A stretch of DNA of 64,000 nt from Opitutaceae bacterium (lineage in GTDB: Bacteria > Verrucomicrobiota > Verrucomicrobiia > Opitutales > Opitutaceae), in the NCBI GenBank assembly GCA_027490995.1, contig JAIXWY010000003.1:248001-312000 (forward strand), given 5' to 3'. A model generated the notes under the pieces. It was not told the DNA's origin. It ran no database searches and saw only the letters and a list, made by a program, of their open reading frames with translations. Both the position numbers and the translations under genes were made by a program. Every line of letters starts with the position of its first letter. The first letter of the stretch is position 1. Positions 58,347 to 64,000 of this stretch are shown here, one piece after another.

Positions 58347-59348
58347 ATGCCCAAACGCCTCGGAAAGTTCGAACTCCCGAACAAGCTCACCAAAGTCGAG
58401 GAAGGCGCCACCGCCACCTATGCCAAGTTCATCGCCGAGCCGTTCGAAGCCGGCTACGGACACACCGTCGGCAACTCCCTTCGCCGCGTCCTGCTGAGTT
58501 CCATCGAGGGCTCTGCCATCTCCTCCATCCGCATCGACGGCGTGAACCACGAGTTCCAGAGCGTCGATGGGGTCGTCGAGGACGTCACCGACATCGTCCT
58601 CAACCTCAAGAAGGTGCTCATCGTCTCGCAAAAGCGCGAGCCGATCACCCTCCAGATCAAGGTCAATCGCGATGGCCCCGTCACCGCGGCCGACATCCAA
58701 GCCGATTCGAACATCACCATCGTCAATCCGACTCAGGTGATTTGCACACTCGACAAGTCGCGCGCCTTTTCGGCGGAGATCGAGATCAAGACCGGTCGCG
58801 GTTACTATCCGGGCGAGCAGAATAAGAAGGAAGACCAAGCCATCGGCGTCATTCCGATCGATTCCCTCTTTTCGCCCGTCAAGCTCGTCAAGTACTCGGT
58901 CGAGAACACCCGCGTCGGCCAGATCACCGATTACGACAAGCTGATCCTCGAGGTCTGGACGGACGGTCGCATCGCCCCCGACGAGGCGCTCAAGCAGTCC
59001 GCGTCCATTCTCAAGCACCATCTCGATGTCTTCGATCGCGTCAGCGACGAGGCGTACGAGTTCGAGAACCAACAGTCCGAGGTCAGCGAGGAGCAGAACA
59101 AGCTCCGCAAGCTCCTCAACATGTCGGTCAACGAAATCGAGCTCTCCGTCCGCGCGGCGAATTGCTTGAACAACGCGAACATCACCACCGTCGGCGAACT
59201 CGCCATGAAGACGGAGCAGGAGATGCTCAAGTACCGCAACTTCGGCAAGAAGTCGCTCAACGAGATCAAGGAGAAGCTCGAGGCGCTGGGCCTGTCGCTC
59301 GGCATGAAGTTCGACGAGCGTCTTCTCGATACCAAGAAGGAGTCCTAA
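58347..59348 (+). CDS. rpoA: DNA-directed RNA polymerase subunit alpha
   Basis: This 333-residue subunit starts at ATG 58347 (an upstream frame from 58233 overlaps rpsD). The N-terminal assembly domain has EPFEAGYGHTVGNSLRRVLLSSIEGSAI. The C-terminal domain, after a Glu/Gln-rich linker near 238-250, has LSVRAANCLNNANITTVGEL, including the Arg that binds UP elements and activators, and NFGKKSLNEIKEKLEALGL. Confidence 0.97.
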   Translation: MPKRLGKFELPNKLTKVEEGATATYAKFIAEPFEAGYGHTVGNSLRRVLLSSIEGSAISSIRIDGVNHEFQSVDGVVEDVTDIVLNLKKVLIVSQKREPITLQIKVNRDGPVTAADIQADSNITIVNPTQVICTLDKSRAFSAEIEIKTGRGYYPGEQNKKEDQAIGVIPIDSLFSPVKLVKYSVENTRVGQITDYDKLILEVWTDGRIAPDEALKQSASILKHHLDVFDRVSDEAYEFENQQSEVSEEQNKLRKLLNMSVNEIELSVRAANCLNNANITTVGELAMKTEQEMLKYRNFGKKSLNEIKEKLEALGLSLGMKFDERLLDTKKES

Positions 59349-59486
59349 ACCTTACCACGCCGCCCGGTCGTCTTCCCGACGGCCGGCGCGGTGGGCTCAT
59401 CACCCTTTTCCGGCCCTCGCGCCGCCCGCTGCCGCCCAACGCTGCGACCGGGTTGCCGATCGGGGACCGATCAAACCACCACACCC

Positions 59487-59963
59487 ATGCGTCATAATAA
59501 GCATCATGCATCGCTCGGCGTCACGCGGGAACACCGCGCCGCCATGCTCTCCAATCTCGCGGCCTCGCTGATCGAGCACGGCCGGATCAAGACCACGCTC
59601 ACGAAGGCCAAGGCACTGCGTCCCTTCGTCGAGAAGGTCATCACCAAGGCCAAGAAGGCTGCGGCTGCCACCGAGAAGAAGGATAAGCTGCACCTCCGTC
59701 GCCTCGCTCTCCGCGATGTTCGCGACGAGGCTGCGATCACCGCGCTCTTCGATGAGAAGTGCAAGGAGTTCGCCAACCGTCCGGGTGGCTACACCCGCAT
59801 CTACAAGCTGAGCGAGCAGCGCCGCGGCGATGCCGCCGAAATGGCGCTGATCGAATTCATCAAGGCCGACGACGTGGGCTACAAGAAGTCCAAGGGTCGC
59901 AAGGCCGCCAAGCCGGCTAAGGAGAGCCCGGCTGCCGAGGCCGCTCCGGCCGCCTCCGCCTAA
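59487..59963 (+). CDS. rplQ: 50S ribosomal protein L17 with a C-terminal tail
   Basis: The 158-residue protein has the normal L17 core (MRHNKHHASLGVTREHRAAMLSNLAASLIEHGRIKTTL, RPGGYTRIYKLSEQRRGDAAEMALIEF) and an extra ~30-residue Lys/Ala/Pro tail (SKGRKAAKPAKESPAAEAAP) beyond the E. coli end (127). I chose ATG 59487 since it begins the invariant MRH. A terminator follows. Confidence 0.96.
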   Translation: MRHNKHHASLGVTREHRAAMLSNLAASLIEHGRIKTTLTKAKALRPFVEKVITKAKKAAAATEKKDKLHLRRLALRDVRDEAAITALFDEKCKEFANRPGGYTRIYKLSEQRRGDAAEMALIEFIKADDVGYKKSKGRKAAKPAKESPAAEAAPAASA

Positions 59964-59999
59964 GCGGGCCCGGTCCCGCAGATCGGACGTTTCCGGTAC

Positions 60000-60027
60000 A
60001 GCGCCGAACTTCGGTTCGGCGCTTTTT
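60000..60027 (+). terminator. Rho-independent terminator of the ribosomal protein block
   Basis: A perfect 10-base-pair stem (60000-60009 with 60014-60023) with a stable TTCG tetraloop is followed by a T run. It closes the str/S10/spc/alpha transcript after rplQ. Confidence 0.94.
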
Positions 60028-60090
60028 GTTCCCACCGGGCGCCGCGCGCCGACTTGAGCCGGACCGCGGTGCCCTTCATGTTTCGTCCCC

Positions 60091-60318
60091 GTGCTTGATT
60101 TCACCCATGCCGCCGTCGCCTACTGCCTCGCGGTTGCCCTTCTTTACCTGGGGCTCTGGGTGTACTATGACCGCGTTCGTCCGCGGCGACTCTCGCGCCC
60201 GGGCCGTCGGCACGCCTTCTTCTGTCCGCGCTGCCAGCGCCCCTACGAGGGCGCGCCCGGCGCGGAAACCGCCCACTGTCCGCTGTGCGGTAAACCCCAG
60301 GGCCGCTTGCGTTTCTAG
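60091..60318 (+). CDS. Small membrane-anchored zinc-ribbon protein
   Basis: This 75-residue protein has a GTG start. One N-terminal membrane helix (residues ~8-26, [19 protein letters not shown]) is followed by a basic stop-transfer segment ([13 protein letters not shown]). A Cys4 ribbon follows, CPRC (45-48) and CPLC (63-66), facing the cytoplasm if the helix is N-out. I do not recognise a family with a known function. It lies 57 bases before guaA and 63 after the rplQ terminator, so it may share a promoter with guaA. Confidence 0.65.
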   Translation: MLDFTHAAVAYCLAVALLYLGLWVYYDRVRPRRLSRPGRRHAFFCPRCQRPYEGAPGAETAHCPLCGKPQGRLRF

Positions 60319-60374
60319 GCGCTTGCCTCTCCCACCACTCAGGTCACTCGTTTGTTAGCTCCGTTCCTCGCTCC

Positions 60375-61913
60375 ATGAACCAGACGATCGCCGTCCTCGA
60401 TTTCGGATCCCAGTACACGCAGGTCATCGCGCGCCGGATCCGGGAGTGCAACGTCTACTCCAAGATCTACCCGTACGGTACCTCCGCCGCCGCGCTCAAG
60501 GCCGATGGGGTGATCGGCATTATCCTCTCCGGTGGGCCGAGCAGCGTGTTCGCCAAGGGAGCGCCGATGCCCGACCGTGCGATTTTCGATCTCGGCGTCC
60601 CGGTGCTGGGCATCTGCTACGGGATCCAACTCATGGGCCGCTTGCTCGGTGGCACCGTCGCGCGCGGAGAGCGTCGCGAGTACGGCAATGGGACGCTGCG
60701 GATCCAGCGCCCGGGTCGGCTGTTCGCGAAGCTGCCGCGGCAGCTCACCGTTTGGAATTCCCACGGCGACAAACTCACCGAGCTTCCGCCTGGTTTCGTC
60801 GCCATCGGCACAACCGAAAACTCTCCGTTCGCCGCCATCGAGGATCGGCGCCGCAATTTCTTCGGGATCCAGTTCCATCCGGAGGTTTCTCACTCCGAGC
60901 GCGGGGTCGATGTGCTCCGTAACTTCCTCGTCGGGGTCTGCGGCGCTCGCCAGGATTGGACGACCAAGGATTTCATCAAGCACGCGATTGCGAACATCCG
61001 CGCGACGGTCGGGAAGTCCCGCGTGCTCCTCGGTCTCTCCGGAGGCGTGGATTCATCGGTGGCTGCCGCGCTGATCCATCAGGCGATCGGGAGCCGGCTC
61101 ACGTGCGTGTTCGTCGACAATGGACTCCTGCGGAAGGGCGAGCGCGCCGTGGTCGAGGAGCTCTACCGGAAACATTTTCGCATCGATGTGCGGGTGGTCG
61201 ACGCGTCCGCCCTCTTCCTGCGTCGGCTCAAGGGAGTCAACGACCCGGAGCGTAAGCGCAAGATCATCGGTAACACGTTCGTGGAGGTCTTCGAGCGGTC
61301 GCTGCGCAGTGTGGGAGCGGCCGAGTTTCTCGCCCAGGGCACGCTCTACCCTGACGTCATCGAGTCCGTCGCGATCGCCGGTAATCCCGCCGCGCTGATT
61401 AAGTCGCACCACAATGTGGGCGGCCTTCCGGAGCGTATGAAGCTCAAGCTCCTCGAACCACTGCGGGAGTTGTTCAAGGACGAGGTGCGTGCGGTCGGCT
61501 CCGCCCTCGGTCTGCCGCGCGAGGTGGTGTGGCGCCAGCCTTTCCCGGGCCCCGGTTTGGGGGTGCGCGTGGTCGGCGACATCACCCGCGAGCGTCTCGA
61601 TGTGCTGCGCGAGGCTGATGCGATCGTGCAGGAGGAAATGATGGCCAGCGAATGGTACTGGAAGGTGTGGCAGTCCTTTGCGGTCTACCTGCCCGTCAAG
61701 TCCGTCGGAGTGGTCGGTGATGAGCGGAACTATGCCGATGTCATCGGTCTGCGGATTGTCGAGTCGCGGGATGCCATGACGGCGGATTGGAGCCGTTTGC
61801 CTTACGATCTGTTGCAGAAGATCTCCTCGCGCATCACCAACGAAGTTCAGGGGGTGTCGCGCGTGGTGTTGGACATCAGTTCCAAGCCACCTGCGACGAT
61901 TGAGTGGGAGTAG
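60375..61913 (+). CDS. guaA: GMP synthase (glutamine-hydrolysing)
   Basis: This 512-residue enzyme aminates XMP to GMP. The glutaminase domain has the triad Cys81 (GICYGIQ), His168 and Glu170 (FHPE). The ATP-pyrophosphatase P-loop is LSGGVDSS (221-228). The C-terminal dimerisation domain ends [13 protein letters not shown], the near-invariant GuaA terminus. guaB is not in the window. Confidence 0.97.
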   Translation: MNQTIAVLDFGSQYTQVIARRIRECNVYSKIYPYGTSAAALKADGVIGIILSGGPSSVFAKGAPMPDRAIFDLGVPVLGICYGIQLMGRLLGGTVARGERREYGNGTLRIQRPGRLFAKLPRQLTVWNSHGDKLTELPPGFVAIGTTENSPFAAIEDRRRNFFGIQFHPEVSHSERGVDVLRNFLVGVCGARQDWTTKDFIKHAIANIRATVGKSRVLLGLSGGVDSSVAAALIHQAIGSRLTCVFVDNGLLRKGERAVVEELYRKHFRIDVRVVDASALFLRRLKGVNDPERKRKIIGNTFVEVFERSLRSVGAAEFLAQGTLYPDVIESVAIAGNPAALIKSHHNVGGLPERMKLKLLEPLRELFKDEVRAVGSALGLPREVVWRQPFPGPGLGVRVVGDITRERLDVLREADAIVQEEMMASEWYWKVWQSFAVYLPVKSVGVVGDERNYADVIGLRIVESRDAMTADWSRLPYDLLQKISSRITNEVQGVSRVVLDISSKPPATIEWE

Positions 61914-61985
61914 ACGCGCGCGTTCGTCGTTGCCGCGTTCGTCGCGGTCCGCTTGGCTCGGGATGTTTCTGCATCCTGTCTTCCC

Positions 61986-63281
61986 GTGCGCCTTCTTTCC
62001 TTCAACGACCGTGCCTTTGATTCGCAGCTGCGGGCCTTCGCCGACTCGGCGTCGGGATCCGCTGCCGTTTCCACTGCGGTGGCGGCGATCCTCGCGGACG
62101 TCCGTCGGCGAGGGGATAAGGCGGTGGTGGAGTATGTGGCAACGTTTGACCGGGCTCGCCTGACTCCGCGGCGCTTCCGGGTTTCAGAAGCGGAGTTGAA
62201 GGCCGCGGCGTCCGGCTTGCCGGCGGCGGAGCGTCGGGCGATCCGCGCGGCGCTCGCGGCCGTGCTGGCGTTCAACCGCCGCAGTCTGCCGAAGGGCTGG
62301 ACTGCGCGGAATCTGCATGGGGCGCGGGTCGGCGAGCGGCATTTTCCGCTGCAGCGTGTCGGGGTGTACGTCCCCGGTGGACAGGTACCGCTGGTGTCGA
62401 CGGTGCTGATGACCGTGACCCTAGCGAGGATCGCGGGCTGTCCCGAGATCGCTGCCTTTACCCCTTCCAATGCGCAGGGTGAGGTGTCGCCCGCCTTGTT
62501 GGGAGCGCTCGCGCTCGCCGGGGTGAAGGAGGTGTATCGCATCGGCGGAGTCCAGGCGATTGGTGCCATGGCCTATGGCACCGCTACGATTCGCCCGGTC
62601 GACAAAGTCTTTGGTCCGGGCAATGCCTACGTCTGCGAGGCGAAGCGTCAGGTTTTTGGGACGGTCGGCGTCGATTCACTCCCGGGCCCGAGTGAGGTCA
62701 TGGTGATCGCCGACGAGACTGCCATCCCACGCTACGCCGCGGCCGATCTCCTGGCGCAGGCGGAACATGGAAGCGGCCGGGAAAAAATCTACCTTGTGGC
62801 CACGTCTCGTCGCGTCATGACGCGCATCGCGGCGGAGGTGGAGCGTCAGCTTAAGACGCTGCCGCGGGCAGACCGGATCCGTCCGGTGCTGCAGGGGGGA
62901 TTTCTCGCCGTGCTGGTGCGTTCCTTGGACGAGGCGGTGACGGTCGCAAACCGGGTTGCTCCGGAGCACCTGGAGCTGCTCGTGCGTCCGGCGGCGCAGG
63001 CTCGGTTGACGCGCGCGATCACGACTGCCGGGGCGATCATGCAGGGCAATTTCACGCCGACTGCCGTGGGCGATTTCGCGGCGGGACCGAGCCATGTCCT
63101 GCCCACCGGCGGGGCGGGGCGCTTCCTTAGCGGCCTGCGCGTGGCGGACTTCATGCGGCGGACGAGTGTCTTGGCGTACGACCGGAACAGCCTGCGCAAG
63201 GCGGCACCGGTCGTGGCGGCCTTTGCGGCCATGGAGCAGCTTGCCGCGCACGGTCGCTCGGTAGCGGTTCGGGTCGACTGA
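61986..63281 (+). CDS. hisD: Histidinol dehydrogenase
   Basis: This 431-residue zinc enzyme carries out the last two steps of histidine synthesis. I chose GTG 61986, giving MRLLSFNDRAF; an upstream TTG at 61953 would add 11 non-conserved residues. Family motifs: RVGVYVPGGQVPLVSTVLM, VKEVYRIGGVQAIGAMAYGT, VFGPGNAYVCEAKRQVFG, the DLLAQAEHGS zinc/catalytic region, and APEHLEL. It is 26 bases before hisC, so this is the head of a his operon. Confidence 0.96.
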   Translation: MRLLSFNDRAFDSQLRAFADSASGSAAVSTAVAAILADVRRRGDKAVVEYVATFDRARLTPRRFRVSEAELKAAASGLPAAERRAIRAALAAVLAFNRRSLPKGWTARNLHGARVGERHFPLQRVGVYVPGGQVPLVSTVLMTVTLARIAGCPEIAAFTPSNAQGEVSPALLGALALAGVKEVYRIGGVQAIGAMAYGTATIRPVDKVFGPGNAYVCEAKRQVFGTVGVDSLPGPSEVMVIADETAIPRYAAADLLAQAEHGSGREKIYLVATSRRVMTRIAAEVERQLKTLPRADRIRPVLQGGFLAVLVRSLDEAVTVANRVAPEHLELLVRPAAQARLTRAITTAGAIMQGNFTPTAVGDFAAGPSHVLPTGGAGRFLSGLRVADFMRRTSVLAYDRNSLRKAAPVVAAFAAMEQLAAHGRSVAVRVD

Positions 63282-63307
63282 GTCTGGCGGTGGCATCGCG
63301 TCCTCCC

Positions 63308-64000
63308 ATGTCCTCGCTTTCCGACCTCGTCCTTCCCCACATTGCGCGGCTTCATGCCTATACTCCGGGGCAGCAGCCGGGAGAGTCGGGTTGGATCAAG
63401 CTCAACACGAATGAATCTGGCTATCCCCCGAGCCCGCGCGTCGCAGAAGCGATCCAGCGCGAGCTGTCGGACGGTGGAGCGCGACTGCGGCTTTACCCGA
63501 ATCCCTCGAGTGCGGCGGTTCGCGCGGCGGTGGCGGCGTATCATGGGCAGGGTCTGACGGCCGCGAATGTGCTGGTCGGCAACGGATCCGACGACGTGCT
63601 CAATCTGCTGGTGCGTTGCTTCGGTGGCGGTGGGGCGGCGACGGGGTTCACGTTCCCCAGCTACTCGCTCTATCCGGTGCTGGTGGGTATCCAGGATGGC
63701 CGATCGGAGACGATCCCGTTCGAACGCAGTATGAAGCTGCCCGTGGCGCAGATCGCGGCTTCGCCCGCTCGGGCCTTTTTCCTGACCTCCCCGAATGCGC
63801 CGACCGGTGTGGCGTTCAGCGCTGCGGAGATCGAGGAACTCCTCGCGCGGTTTTCCGGCGTGCTCGTGCTCGACGAAGCCTATGCGCCCTTTGCCCGCCA
63901 CGATGGCGTTTCCCTGCTGGCGCGTCATCCGCGCCTTGTAATTGTGCGGACCCTCTCGAAGGCCCATGCGCTCGCCGGGCTCCGCGTCGGCTACGCCTTA
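63308..64000 (+). CDS. hisC: Histidinol-phosphate aminotransferase (5' part; cut by the right edge)
   Basis: The visible 231 residues belong to a class I/II PLP aminotransferase. They include KLNTNESGYPPSPRV at the N-terminus, LRLYPNPSSAAVRAAVAAYHG, the GNGSDDVLNLL phosphate-site loop, TSPNAPTGVAFS and VLDEAYAPF. The PLP lysine is in RTLSKAHALAGLRVGYA. The frame is open to the window edge with about 120 residues still to come. Coupling to hisD supports HisC. Confidence 0.94.
   Translation, partial: MSSLSDLVLPHIARLHAYTPGQQPGESGWIKLNTNESGYPPSPRVAEAIQRELSDGGARLRLYPNPSSAAVRAAVAAYHGQGLTAANVLVGNGSDDVLNLLVRCFGGGGAATGFTFPSYSLYPVLVGIQDGRSETIPFERSMKLPVAQIAASPARAFFLTSPNAPTGVAFSAAEIEELLARFSGVLVLDEAYAPFARHDGVSLLARHPRLVIVRTLSKAHALAGLRVGYAL

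Overview
The window is a GC-rich (roughly two thirds GC by eye) bacterial chromosome segment. The best guess for the host is a member of the Verrucomicrobiota, probably of the Opitutaceae. The basis is the GC-rich genome, a secreted metalloprotease with the tandem beta-rich C-terminal repeats common in that phylum, a pilin-like prepilin, and an EF-Tu whose effector loop does not match the usual bacterial form. This is inference, because there is no 16S gene here. I see no phage, insertion sequence, CRISPR array or plasmid-type gene.

Left part (1-27500), mixed housekeeping and envelope genes: a partial DUF697 protein; a secreted beta-carbonic anhydrase; trxB; a secreted M19 dipeptidase; a UvrD/PcrA helicase; proB, frr and pyrH on the minus strand, divergent from nadD-rsfS; a DUF481 outer-membrane protein; a type IV pilin-like gene followed by a GT-C/TMTC-type membrane glycosyltransferase with TPRs, which meets tail-to-tail a GT2 polyprenyl-phosphate glycosyltransferase and a methyltransferase; a metzincin protease; clpB; tatD; sufE; and a TPR-ExbB-ExbD-TonB-like operon.

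Middle and right part (27500-60030), one long transcription and translation block on the plus strand: tRNA-Thr, tuf, tRNA-Trp, secE, nusG, rplKAJL, rpoBC, a terminator, then rpsL, rpsG, fusA and rpsJ followed by the S10, spc and alpha gene order, through secY, a degenerate adenylate-kinase-like gene, map, rpsM, rpsK, rpsD, rpoA and rplQ. rpmD, infA and rpmJ are absent from their usual places. Many spacers inside the block contain strong RNA hairpins.

Far right (60031-64000): a small membrane zinc-ribbon protein, guaA, and the start of a histidine operon (hisD, and hisC cut by the window edge).

The most unusual signals are in conserved machinery. (1) The ExbB/ExbD pair lacks the ionisable or hydroxyl pore residues: ExbB Glu176 and Thr181 equivalents are Gln and Ala, and ExbD Asp25 is Asn. 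(2) RpoC has lost three of the four cysteines of its second zinc site. (3) EF-Tu has a rewritten switch I lacking the near-universal RGITI. (4) An adenylate-kinase-like pseudoenzyme, translationally coupled to map, occupies the usual adk position. (5) RsfS carries a 187-residue Lys/Ala histone-H1-like tail, and S11, S5, S17 and L17 carry low-complexity appendages.
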